From Prorocentrum cordatum (taxonomy: Eukaryota > Sar > Dinophyceae > Prorocentrales > Prorocentraceae): a DNA stretch of 64,000 nucleotides. The position numbers and the translations under genes are program-made. The DNA lies in contig CAUYUJ010001714.1 in NCBI GenBank assembly GCA_963575745.1, positions 505,842 to 569,841 on the forward strand, given 5' to 3'. The notes under the pieces are model-generated. The model saw only the letters and a program-made list of their open reading frames with translations. It did not search any database and was not told where the DNA came from. Each line of letters opens with the position of its first letter. Position 1 is the stretch's first letter. Shown piece by piece: positions 20,848 to 30,400 of this stretch.

Positions 20848-21372
20848 CTATGCGATGCTACCCCAACTTTCTTCATACACTCCACTGAAATTCTCGTCGG
20901 TGCCCTTAACGACGCCACTCCTCCTGCAGAGCAGAAAAGACGGTAATCGAACGCTTTCGACACACGGTAAGCCAGGCACGAAGAGTGCACAGATAACGAA
21001 TAGCATGTCGCCGTGGATAACGCAAAAGGGGAAGCGACGCAGCCACGCACCCTCTACATGAAGCGGCATGTCCATTGAACATGAACCCATCGCGATCCAA
21101 GCAGTAATCTTCGTTGCATCCGAACGAAGTGAACACAAGCCAGACATCACATTGCGAACCAGCTGAAGCTCAGAACTAGATCCAGCCATGATCGCACGGA
21201 CGGTGCTGCTACATGTTACGGCGCCGTTTTGGATGCAGTCGTTGTTGTAACTCGGGGGCCACAGGCCGAATTCTGAAACCAAAAACCTTCCCTGATAAAA
21301 AAAACAGGGTGCGAGCCCCGGGAAGAGCACTTCAATTGAAAAGTGCAATGTGCCCTGGACGGGGGGAATCAA
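20848..21372 (-). CDS. Weak minus-strand open frame, unknown
   Basis: 174-codon frame of mixed composition in lower-GC DNA, with one hydrophobic segment (FCVIHGDMLFVICALFV). There is no motif, no clear splice sites, and (CT)n runs at its 3' edge (20817-20846). It could contain an exon but may be chance. Confidence 0.2.
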   Translation of the reverse strand: MIPPVQGTLHFSIEVLFPGLAPCFFYQGRFLVSEFGLWPPSYNNDCIQNGAVTCSSTVRAIMAGSSSELQLVRNVMSGLCSLRSDATKITAWIAMGSCSMDMPLHVEGAWLRRFPFCVIHGDMLFVICALFVPGLPCVESVRLPSFLLCRRSGVVKGTDENFSGVYEESWGSIA

Positions 21373-21519
21373 CTATACTTGCCCTTCGGTTGCGAGAGGT
21401 CATCAACAGTAATGCTGCTCATTCCCCATATCCTAAGATGGGGTTCTTGTTATTACTTGGACGCCTCCTACTCCTCCTCCTTCTTCCTCCTCCTCTTTTC
21501 TCGTCCCCTCCTGTCGGAC

Positions 21520-21716
21520 ATACTCAGACTTGCTCATACACAGACTTACTCATACTCAGACTTACTCATACTCAGACCTACTCATACTCAGACTTACTCA
21601 CACTCAGACATACTCATATACAGACTTACTCATACACAGACTTACTCATACACAGTATTAGTCATACCCAGACGTACACATACACAGACTTACTCATACA
21701 CAGACTTACTCATACT
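21520..21716 (+). repeat. 16-bp tandem repeat
   Basis: About 12 copies of TCAGACTTACTCATAC with C/T and A/T variants (offset 16 at 21541, 21557 and 21573). It runs directly into the first 152-bp unit. Confidence 0.85.
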
Positions 21717-22324
21717 CAGCACCCCTAAGGGGAGCCGCCAGGGGTGGTTGCACGGGCTCGTTCGCGGCCATTTTGTGGGGATGTCTCAGGCGGTTTGCCT
21801 GTTTCTGTGCCCAACATCCTTCGCTTTCGGAGCAGATTTGGAGGATGTCTCGAGCGAGGCGCTCATTTCAGCACCCCTAAGGGGAGCCGCCAGGGGTGGT
21901 TGCACGGGCTCGTTCGCGGCCATTTTGTGGGGATGTCTCAGGCGGTTTGCCTGTTTCTGTGCCCAACATCCTTCGCTTTCGGAGCAGATTTGGAGGATGT
22001 CTCGAGCGAGGCGCTCATTTCAGCACCCCTAAGGGGAGCCGCCAGGGGTGGTTGCACGGGCTCGTTCGCGGCCATTTTGTGGGGATGTCTCAGGCGGTTT
22101 GCCTGTTTCTGTGCCCAACATCCTTCGCTTTCGGAGCAGATTTGGAGGATGTCTCGAGCGAGGCGCTCATTTCAGCACCCCTAAGGGGAGCCGCCAGGGG
22201 TGGTTGCACGGGCTCGTTCGCGGCCATTTTGTGGGGATGTCTCAGGCGGTTTGCCTGTTTCTGTGCCCAACATCCTTCGCTTTCGGAGCAGATTTGGAGG
22301 ATGTCTCGAGCGAGGCGCTCATTT
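21717..22324 (+). repeat. Four essentially identical 152-bp tandem repeats
   Basis: Units start at 21717, 21869, 22021 and 22173 with CAGCACCCCTAAGGGGAGCC. I saw no differences between copies, which points to recent expansion or homogenisation. Each unit has two half-related segments (CCATTTTGTGGGGATGTCTC and AGATTTGGAGGATGTCTCGA). A diverged fragment continues at 22330-22372 and a related motif occurs at 5825. Open frames across it are repeat translations. Confidence 0.95.
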
Positions 22325-22389
22325 TCACCCCCCAGGTGGGCCAGATTTTGAGGATGTCTCGATCGGTTTGTTAGTTTTGGTGGCCAGGC

Positions 22390-23045
22390 TCGTGGGCGCA
22401 GATTCTTCTCAGGATGCCACAGGAGGCTCCAACAGGCTCCAGGAGGCTCCAGGAGACCACATGAGGTCCCAGGAGGCATCAGGAGGCCACAGAAAGACTC
22501 AAGAGGCCACAGGATGTCCCAAGAGGCGCCAGGAGGCCCCAGGAAGCTCCAGAAGGCCTCAGGAAACCACAGGAGACCCCAGGAGACAACAGGAAGCGCC
22601 AGGAGGCCTCGGAAGGCAACAGGAGGCCCCGAGAGGCCCCAGGAGCAGGAGGCCTCAGAAGGCAACAGGAGTGGCTCCAATCCCATGTGTTTTACGTATG
22701 CTCCTATCGATTGGGCCTCACCTGGAGCACGATTCTTTGATGTTCTACGTATGTTTCTATAGATGGTCCTTCTCCTGTGTACACAATCCTAAATGTTTTA
22801 CTCATGTTCCTATGTATTGGGCCTCTCCTGGGGCACGAGTCCTTGGTGTTTTACGCGTGTTCCTATAGATTGCCCTTCTCCTGTGGCTCTAATCCGCAAT
22901 GTTTTATGTACGTCTGTTGCTATAGATTGCGCCTCCCCTGGGGCACGAAACCTTCCTAGGAGGTCCCAGGAGGTCCCAAGAGACTCCTGGAGACCCCAGG
23001 AAGCCCCAGTAGGTTTCAGGAGGCCCCAGGAGGCCCCAGGCTCAT
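22390..23045 (+). repeat. CAGGAGGCC minisatellite interrupted by ~54-bp repeats
   Basis: Degenerate 10-13-bp CAGGAGGCCC units occupy 22415-22675 and 22958-23040. Between them, 22685-22955 holds about five ~51-55-bp units with TGTTTTACGTATGTTCCTAT and TTGGGCCTCTCCTGGGGCAC. Confidence 0.75.
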
Positions 23046-23559
23046 GCACAGAGACGCGCTCGTACTAGTGAGGCTCATTCACACTCCAATTCATTCGCAG
23101 TTAGATTGATGTCCAGACCGTCACAACTGAAGCCCGCTAATATTCGAAAGCTCTTGCGCCTAGACATTCACGGCGGACAGGTCCATGCGAGTAGATGCAC
23201 ATATGGGGAGCTCCACGCAGTGAATATTTTTTCTGCGGTGAACGCTTGATGGCAGAACCGGCAGAAGCATATGGTTTGAAGGTTATGCCATGAAATCCAT
23301 ACTCCCAGAATCAGCGCTCAGGCGTTTAGGTCGGGGGGGTAGTTCGAGCAACATTACGGCGACAGTCGAACACTTCTCAACAGACACCTGCGACGCAGAG
23401 ACACGCTGCTCAATTTTCTGCGGCGAACACTTGATGGAATATGGTTTGAAGGCTGCGGTTTAAAATCGAAACACTCCTCAATAACGGACGTTCACAGCAA
23501 AACGGCAGGCCCTTCATAAAAAGGGGCCCAAGGACCCCACGAGGTCAAGAACCTGGGAC
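23046..23559. other. Unassigned stretch
   Basis: Unique-looking, lower-GC sequence with a short direct repeat of TTTTCTGCGG-GAAC (23229 and 23415). No gene recognised. Confidence 0.4.
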
Positions 23560-24153
23560 GGCGGAGCGGCGTCAGTGATGACCTTGGAGAAGAGCCCTCG
23601 CCAGGGAATCGGGAAACATAGAAGGACATCTAGCGGCCTTGCTGGTCATTGACGGACCAAGGTGAGGCGTTCCTTGCCCAAACTACAAACTTCAGAAACA
23701 ACGATTGCCAGTGCAGCGGAATCTCCAGGATTCCATCCGAAGAAGGTCAACATCAACAACGCTCTGGAATAAAAGGTCGGTCGCCTTGCGGTATCTGGTT
23801 CCGAAGGAGCACCGACGAATCGAAATCCTACTGAGCTCTCCGACTGCACAATTGAAGAAAGGATTCTGCCAGAGCCAGGAGGCCTGAGGGTTCTCCCAGG
23901 CACAAGGGAACCCCATGCATCTTACAAACTCTGAGAACTGCGATGCGTGCGTCTAACCACGCGTTTCCTACCTGAACCTGTAGACGGTCAACTGCAGACA
24001 AAGTTGGGAGACCACAGACGCGCAGGGCATCACGCACAGGAAAGCAATCGCGCGCCACGGTAAAGTCGAGCAAGGGAGGGCCACCATCATCACCGCCACT
24101 ATCCGGCCTTCGGCCAGTTGCCGCAAGATCCGCCAGCCCCCTTGTGGGGCCAC
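23560..24153 (-). pseudogene. Broken methyltransferase-like 'PC...ENP..S.LW' domain of a dinoflagellate retroelement
   Basis: Three minus-strand frames in sequence give GRIVAVMMVALPCST, then FTVARDC, GLPTLSAVDRLQVQVGNAWL and LRVCKMHG, then PCAWENPQASWLWQNPFF and CSFGTRYRKATDL. These follow the order of a PC motif, GLP.LS..D..+VQ.GN and ENP..S.LW..P that I recall from dinoflagellate retroelement polyproteins. This assignment is from memory and was not searched. At least two frame changes, near 24070 and 23915, break it. Further degraded C-terminal sequence (FPDSLARAL) reaches about 23570. Confidence 0.55.
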
Positions 24154-24479
24154 CAGGCTGCAGGCCGAAGCTTCGCAGTTTCCTGCACCAGGTGCAGCAT
24201 CCAGACTCCACGGTTACAGTTCTGCTTCTTGCTGCTTACCGTTCCTTGTTACAATTATGCTTCTTGTTGCTTACTGTGACCGCGCGCGAGGCCCAAAACG
24301 GGCATTTCTACCACGCCCTGAGCGTGTGCTCTGAACTGCTGGGGTGGGTAAAAATTGACATCCCTCACACAGATCGGCGGGGTCTGGGTCCAAAAACACA
24401 CGGGATTCGCCACATTTGCAAAATTCGGTGGCACCCCTCAAGCGGGTCCAAGAAAATGGGCGCTCGTCAAGGCATGCTA

Positions 24480-25261
24480 ACGCCCCCTCTCCATCACCTG
24501 CCCGCGGTTTCGGAGGCACTCGGCGCGGCGCGGGGGCCCTGGCGAGGCGCCACCGCCCAGCCCGGGCCGAGGCACGCCCTGCGGAACACGCCCACGCACT
24601 CGCGGCAGGCCCAGTCCAGGAAGCGGCCCGATCCCCGCCACCGCGATAGCACTCGGAGCCGAATCTCTGGGAGCCCAGGGGGGTGCTGTCGTCGCTCCCC
24701 CGCCTGCCTCCTCAGGCCCCCCTCCTCGGGGAACGCCAGCAGCACCCAGGTCCCCACGCTGCGGGGGGCCGGGGGCAGGAAGGACTGCGGCGCGGGGCTC
24801 GGTATCTCCCCTGGACGCCGATAGCACACCACCATGACCAGCGACAGCGCGGCCGCGAGGGGCGCCGCACTCAAGGGCCGCCGCGCGCGAGATGGCGACG
24901 CCTTGCACCTGCCATCGAGAGTCCGCAGCGCGCGCGGCGGGCGATCGGCGCCGCGTCGCCCAAGCCGAGGCACGTGGAAGATCGCCCCGGCCAGCAGTTT
25001 CTCGCCCCTCGTGCTCTCGTGGCCGTTCTCGAACTCATGGCCATTGAAGGCCACCAGCACGGCGTCGAGGCGCTCGAGCCGTTCCAAGACCGAGGCGAAT
25101 AGGGGCCCAAACTCAAAAACTCTCGGACGCGCTGGCGGCAGTGGGCAGCAGCCGCCGGCGCCGCCGACCTGACCCCCAGCGGCATTAGCCGGGCGGACAG
25201 CGCGCCGCCGCCCATCAGCGCGGCGAGGGCCTGTCGGGCGCGGCCCTCCCCGCGCCGGCAC
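24480..25261 (-). pseudogene. Tyrosine-recombinase-like domain fragment
   Basis: Minus-strand frame containing LERLDAVLVAFNGHEFENGH, GEKLLAGAIFHVP, SRARRPLSAAPLAAALSLV and YRRPGEI, then ECVGVFRRACLGPGW. This matches the core-binding and catalytic region of integrase-like proteins in dinoflagellate retroelements, where RP.E supplies the first catalytic Arg. The C-terminal R-H/R-Y half is degenerate, and a frame change occurs near 24690. Family assignment is from memory. Confidence 0.5.
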
Positions 25262-25790
25262 AGGCTCCGCCGCGGCCGCTCACTCCTCGAGGTCGGACGA
25301 GTCGTCGCTCTCGCTGCCGCCCGCGGCCTCGTCGGCCACGCGGTCGCGCCCGCCGCCCTGCGGGCCTGGCCCTAGGGCGGGGCGGAGAGGCGCCCCCATC
25401 CGCCGCTCGCCCCAGGAACGCCCCGGCGCCCCCGTCGGTTCCCGGCCGCGCCCGCGGGGTCACAGACCCCGCGCCCGGCAGCTGTCGATCGGTCAGCCCC
25501 CGCCCCAGAGTCAAGGTCCGAATCCGACTCGAAGATGTTTCCGTCGCCGGCCTCGCCTGCGAGGCAGCCCATCAGCGTCTGCGCGCGGGGCCCAGGAGGG
25601 CGCCCGGGCGAGCCGCGGGAGGCCGCCCCCGCGCCCTGGCCGGGCGCCTCTCCATCACTGCACTCAGGGCCGAAGTTCGAAGACAGGTCCGAGCCAAAAC
25701 ACAACCACGACGGCAAGGACGCTCGAGAGCGGAGTTAGACTGATCAACCGAAAGGCCCCCATCTATTTCCGGGGCCGTCGCCACGGAATC
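25262..25790 (-). other. Coding-like flank of the recombinase fragment
   Basis: Minus-strand frames such as NFGPECSDGEAPG and GNIFESDSDLDSG are acidic and GC-rich and could be the N-terminal side of the same element. No motif allows a call. Confidence 0.3.
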
Positions 25791-25810
25791 GGCGCCAGCA
25801 CCGAAGTGGA

Positions 25811-26347
25811 TTTTTACCTAACAGCGAAGACAGATAGGTTTCTAGTGGTGTCAAAAGAAAGCATCTGATGACTCACAAGGGAGGTCTGGGCGGCATCCGG
25901 ACAGCGAGGGCCGGGCTCAGGGCCGGGCTCGTTTTAACCAAACAGTCACACACTTCGTGCTCTTCGACTTCCCAGAACTCCACTCCCGGGCCACATTTTG
26001 AATGCCCAGAGCCAACTGTAAACCACTTCGTGCTCTTCGACTTCCCAGAACTCCATTCCCGGGCCACATTTTGGATGCCCGGAGCCAACTGTAAGCCACT
26101 TCGTGCTCTTGGACTTCCCACAACACAATGCCCGGGCCACATTTTGGATGCCCGGAGCCAACTGTAGGCCACTTCGTGCTCTTGGACTTCCCAGAACACC
26201 ATTCCCGGGCCACATTTTGAATGCCCGGAGCCAACTGTAGGCCACTTCGTGCTCTTCCATTTTCCAAAACTCCACTCCCGGGCCACATTTTGAATGCCCG
26301 GAGCCAACTGTACGTCACTTCGTGCTCTTCCACTTCCCAGACTTCCA
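25811..26347 (-). mobile_element. 73-bp-satellite element, copy 2 (inverted)
   Basis: CCACTTCGTGCTCTT recurs at 26023, 26096, 26169 and 26242 with exact 73-bp spacing. The first unit starts at about 25950 and a partial sixth ends at 26347. On the minus strand the array is followed by the same tail as copy 1 (25905-25811: GAGTCATCAGATGC, CCACTAGAAACCTATC, GCTGTTAGGTAAAAA). Confidence 0.75.
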
Positions 26348-26350
26348 AGA

Positions 26351-26365
26351 CTCATCATCTTCATT

Positions 26366-26397
<32 letters not shown>

Positions 26398-26414
26398 CAT
26401 CCTCATCATCATCA

Positions 26415-26509
<95 letters not shown>

Positions 26510-26530
26510 CCTCATCATCATCATCATCAA
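26351..26530 (+). repeat. (ATC)n microsatellite
   Basis: About 180 bp of CAT/ATC repeats with few interruptions, directly abutting the 73-bp array. Poly-His, Ile, Met and Ser frames here are artefacts. Confidence 0.95.
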
Positions 26531-26538
26531 CATCGTCC

Positions 26539-26559
26539 CCGTAGCCTTCTTGGCTACAG
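26539..26559 (+). other. Spliced-leader-like 21-mer
   Basis: Aligned to the dinoflagellate trans-spliced leader (core GTAGCCATTTTGGCTCAAG), this 21-base stretch matches at 17 positions, including CCGTAGCC and TTGGCT. No GT donor follows, so it is not an SL RNA gene. It could be a relict leader from a retroposed mRNA, or chance helped by the shared AGCC/GGCT symmetry. Confidence 0.3.
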
Positions 26560-26639
26560 CCCTGCTTTCGAAGATTTCCTTTCAAAGGAACTGCGCAGCG
26601 CCTACTGCACACCGTAATGCCAGGACATGCTGATAGTTC

Positions 26640-26750
26640 TCGGTCTGGCGGCGGTGCTCCTGACCCTGCTGCATTGAACAGCGGTGCTCCTCAGCCTGCG
26701 GCAGAGAACAGCGCTGCTCCTCAGCGTGCTGCATTGAGAGGTCCTCTGCA
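26640..26750 (-). repeat. Short GCAGGCTGAGGAGCACCGC repeats
   Basis: Three imperfect ~36-bp units on the minus strand carry the same 20-nt motif that occurs seven times in and beside the EEP gene (2528-4994), here inverted. Confidence 0.5.
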
Positions 26751-26775
26751 AACGATCGTCGAGCACGTGATTGAA

Positions 26776-27376
26776 TGCTGAGGCAGGTTGAGGCTGAGGC
26801 TGACTGAGGCAGGCTGAGGCTGAGGCAGGCTGAGGCCGAGGCTGAAGGCAGACTGAGGCTGAGGCTGAAGCAGGCTGAGGCTGAGGCTGAGGCTGAGGCT
26901 GAGGCTGAAGCAGGCTGATGCTGAGGCAGGCTGAGGCTGAGGCTGAGGCTGATGCAGGCTGAGGCTGAGGCAGGCTGAGGCTGAGGCCGAGGCTGAAGGC
27001 AGACTGAGGCTGAGGCTGAAGCAGGCTGAGGCTGAGGCTGAGGAGGCAGGCTGAGGCTGAGGCTGAGGCAGGCTGAGGCTGAGGCTGAGGCTGATGCAGG
27101 CTGAGGCTGAGGCAGGCTGAGGCTGAGGCCGAGGCTGAAGGCAGACTGAGGCTGAGGCTGAAGCAGGCTGAGGCTGATGCTGAGACAGGCTGAGGCTGAG
27201 GCTGAGGCAGGCTGAGGCTGAGGCAGGCCGAGGCTGAGGCTGAGGCCGAGGCAGGGTGAGGCTGAGGCAGGCTGAGGCTGAGGCCGAGGCTGAAGGTAGA
27301 CTGAGGCTGAGGCTGAAGCAGGCTGAGGCTGAGGCTGAGGCAGGCTGAGGCTGAGGAAGGCTGAGGCTGAGGCTGT
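26776..27376 (+). repeat. GGCTGA hexanucleotide array with ~150-bp higher-order period
   Basis: About 600 bp of GGCTGA with GGCAGG and GGCCGA variants. The variant block GAAGGCAGACTGAGG appears at 26842, 26995, 27137 and (as GAAGGTAG) 27292, giving spacings of 153, 142 and 155 bp. The long minus-strand frame is repeat translation. Confidence 0.85.
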
Positions 27377-27530
27377 GACTGTGACTGCCGTTACCGCTAC
27401 GACTGTCATCGCGAATGCGACTGCGACTGCGAGAACAGCAGAATTATACAACTGGAGTATCATCTGAATCTTAAGGAGAATGCTTCCAGATATGCTCCTA
27501 CACATCGCTGTTAGGTTGCTTTGCCGGGAT

Positions 27531-27682
27531 ATTATTATTATATATATACATATATATATATGTGGATATATAGTATAATAATAAAAAATACTATGTATGT
27601 TTATATATTATTTCTATATATATATATATATATAATATATATTATATATATATATATGTATATATATTTATTTTATATATAT
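27531..27682. other. AT-rich island
   Basis: About 150 bp of nearly pure A/T (TATATATA, ATTATTATT) in otherwise GC-rich DNA, ending exactly at the palindrome that follows. It could be a DNA-unwinding, matrix-attachment or replication-associated site; nothing in the sequence decides. Confidence 0.6.
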
Positions 27683-27724
27683 ACTAGAACCACGCGCGCG
27701 CTTCGCGCGCGCTTAGGTTCTAGT
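27683..27724. repeat. Two-stage palindrome ACTAGAACC...GGTTCTAGT
   Basis: Nine-base perfect outer arms (27683-27691 and 27716-27724) enclose GCGCGCGC-TTC-GCGCGCGC. The inner part forms an 8-bp stem with a 3-nt loop. Unpaired AC and TTA form an internal loop. Confidence 0.85.
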
Positions 27725-28010
27725 TTGCTCCGAAAACGGTGTTCGCAAGCACGGGTCCGATTCCGTGGCGATTCGCGGGAAATCTACGTCCGAAAATGAC
27801 GTGTTGCCAGAGGCAGGTCCGCGGATGCTTTAATGCAACGTGTCCAGTGTATCCAACGATTGCATACTTGTTACATATGCTACATATTGTATTGTTCTGC
27901 AATATTATGCCCCCCCCCCCCTTGGAGCCGCGCCACATCGTCGGACCAAATCTGGAGGGCCTCATTCTGGGCCTCAAAACATAGAAAGACCTATGGAAAA
28001 TCAACAATTT

Positions 28011-28560
28011 CGGCCTCTTGGGCCTCTTGGGACTCCAAGAGGGCCTCAAGATGGCCGACGATGGCCCCAAGACAGCCCAAGACGGCCTCAAGACGGCCCA
28101 AAATGGCTCCAAGAGGGCCCATGAGGCTCCCAAGAAGATCCACGAGAGCACTCAAACCCGAACAATCTTTCCATGACACCCTCACCCTTAGACTTGAACC
28201 TTGAGACCGAAGACCCGAGCCCAGAAATCGAACCCGAACGCCTCAACATCTCAAATGAAGAGGCTCATCCCCGCTCCACCGTTTCCTCCTTCCTTCTGAA
28301 TCCTTCCTTCTTCCACTTGCTCAAACTCCTCCTCCTCCTCCTCCTCCTCCTCCTCCTCCTCCTCCTCCTCATCGCCCTCCTCCTCCCACTCCTCCTCCTC
28401 CTCCTCCTCCTCCTCCTCCTCCTCTCCTCCTCCTTCTCCTCCTTCTCCCCCTCCTCCTCCTCCTCCTCCTCCCCCTCCTCCTCCTCCTTTTCCTCCTTCT
28501 CCTCCTCATCCCCGTCCCTCCCCTCCCCCTCCTCGTCCTCCCCATCCCCCTCCAATGCGC
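28011..28560 (+). repeat. Composite repeat, copy 4
   Basis: CAAGACGGCC/CAAGAGGGCC array (28030-28135), a non-repetitive linker (28140-28320), then a CTC tract (28327-28550). Same order as the other composite copies, without their tail. Confidence 0.6.
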
Positions 28561-28599
28561 CGGGCCGGGCATGGTATGGAAACTGCCTTCGCCGACTCT

Positions 28600-29815
28600 C
28601 TGCCGCCTTGCCTCTTGGGGCCTCTTTGGGGCCTCTTAGGCACCTCTTGGAAGCCTCTTGGGGGCCTCTTGGGGGCCTCTTGGGGCATCCTGGGGCCTTC
28701 TTGGGGTTGTCTTGGGGCCCTCTCGGGCCGTTTTGGGGGCCTCTTTGGCCGTCTTGGCGCCCTCTCGGGCCGTCTTGGGCGCCTCTTGGGAACCTCTTGG
28801 GCCGTCTTGGGCGGACTGGGAGGCCCGGGGGCCGCCCGAGGAGCGTCCCAGGAAGCCCTCCTAGACCCTCTTAGCGCTGTCCTCAGGCGTCCTGGGGCGT
28901 CCTTGGGCGCCTCCTGGGGCTGTCTGACAACTCGGACAGCCAAGGGATGAGATATCCTAGAAATGTACAATTTACGAAGGGAATGGGGCCATTTTGGTTT
29001 CCCGGGGCGCTCTTGGGGGGCCTCTTGGAGGCCTCTTGGGGCGGTTTGATGGCCTCTTGTCCCTTCTGGAAGCGATCTTTGGCGGTCTTGAAGCGATCCT
29101 GGGCTTCTCTCGGCGCTCTTGGAGCCTTCTTTGGCGGACTGGGAGGCCCGGGGGCCGCCCGAGGAGCGTCCCGGGAGGCCTTCCTGGGCTGTCTTCGGGC
29201 TATCCTAGGGCGCCTCGTGGGGCTTTCGGACCGCTCCGACAGCCAAGGGAGCTGATATCCTAAAAATGTACGTTGTACGAAGGGAATGGGGCCATTTTGG
29301 TCTCCCGGGGCGCTCTTGGGGGGCCTCTTGGAGGCCTCTTGGGGCAGTTTGATGGCCTCTTGGCCCTTCTGGAAGCGATCTTTTGCGGTCTTGAAGCGAT
29401 CCTGGGGTTCTCTCGGCGCTCTTGGAGCCTTCTTGGGCGGGCTGGAACGCGCGGGGGCCGCCGGAGGAACGTCCCGGGAGGGCCTCCTGGGCCGTCTTGG
29501 GGCTGTCCTCAGTCGTCCTGGAGCGTCCTTGGGCGCCTCGTGGGGCTTTCGGGCCGCTCCGACAGCTAAGGGAGCTGATATCGTAAAAATGTACGTTTTA
29601 CGGGGGGAATGGGGCTATTTTGGTCTCCCGGGGCGCTCGTGGGGGGCCTCTTGAAGGCCTCTTGGGGCGGTTTGAGCGCGTCTTGACCCTTCTGGAAGCG
29701 ATCTGTGGCGGTCTTGAAGCGATCCTGGGGTTCTCTCGGCGCTCCTGAAGCCCTCTTGGGCGGGCTGGAACGCGCGGGGGCCGCCGGAAGGGCGCCCCGG
29801 GAGAGGGCCGCACCC
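28600..29815 (+). repeat. Four tandem ~303-323-bp units built on CTTGGGGCCTCTTGG
   Basis: The landmark GATATCCTAGAAATGTAC / GATATCCTAAAAATGTAC / GATATCGTAAAAATGTAC lies at 28951, 29254 and 29577. Each unit contains GGGGCCATTTTGGT, GGCGCTCTTGGGGGGCCTC and GGAGGAGCGTCCC-like segments; the first and last units are partial. Internally each unit is a degenerate 11-12-bp array, the reverse complement of the CAAGAGGCC type. Confidence 0.8.
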
Positions 29816-29864
29816 TATATACAAGGGAGGTTCCGGCCCGGGGCCCGGGGCCCGGGATCTCCCA

Positions 29865-29865
<1 letters not shown>

Positions 29866-29903
<38 letters not shown>
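29866..29903. repeat. (TA)n microsatellite
   Basis: About 19 TA repeats close to the end of the retroelement remnant. Confidence 0.9.
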
Positions 29904-30057
29904 CAAAAATATGAGCGCCATGGCAGCATCATAAAACTCCGCCGCCCTCGCCCCCAGAGTTAAACTCACCGGGGGGCCCAAGGAAGGAAAGCCAGACGTC
30001 TGGAGCAAGGGTGGAGCTAAATAATCGCCCGTTGCCCAAGCACCCCGCACCCCCTCG

Positions 30058-30400
30058 ACCTCCTCCGAGAAAAAATGCGATGGTCAAATAATCGCCGCGA
30101 AAAAGAAGACGACATTGTTTCGCAGCTCCGACGCGCAAGGCGCGGGCCCCCGCCTCGACCGCCGCCCTGGCCTCAGGGCGCAAAATGTCGTCGGCATATA
30201 GCCAGCGTCATGCGAGAATGGTGCGCCAACGGTCCTTCGCGAGCGGACCGCTCGGCACCTCGGGGAAGTCGCCGCTGCGCCCCCAGCGCGCCGCCTCGAA
30301 GACCTCCCGCGCGCCCCCGTCGAGCCGCACTGGGCGATCCAGGATGTCGCGCCCCGCCCCCGCGCCCCCCCAGGTCGACCTCGACGCGGGGCCCCAAAAT
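30058..30400 (-). pseudogene. Retroelement RNase H-like domain, distal half
   Basis: Contains DFPEVPSGPLAKDRWRTILA, then an in-frame TGA, then RWLYADDILRPEARAAVEAG and DYLTIAFFLGGGRG. The pattern W..IL..RW.Y...IL..EARA followed by D.LT.AF.L.KGR fits the RNase H-like region. LYADD here is not placed as an RT catalytic motif. Confidence 0.55.

Noticed and set aside
21717-22324. CRISPR-like regular repeats
   Set aside because: Units are contiguous with no unique spacers, and the genome is eukaryotic.
21343-22351. Several overlapping frames with 50-residue identical repeats
   Set aside because: The 152-bp unit is not a multiple of three and every frame is open only because of the tandem copies; no evidence of translation.
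26582-27505. 307-residue minus-strand frame rich in Leu, Pro, Gln and Ala
   Set aside because: Translation of the GGCTGA array.
28946-29650. GCCATTTTGG copies as relict spliced leaders
   Set aside because: Only ten bases match and the flanks differ; they are part of a tandem unit.
30092-30183. LYADD as a LINE reverse-transcriptase catalytic box
   Set aside because: Surrounding residues (W..IL..RW.Y...IL..EARA, then D.LT.AF.L..GRG) fit the RNase H-like region, and the RT blocks are found upstream at 31.8-32.8 kb.
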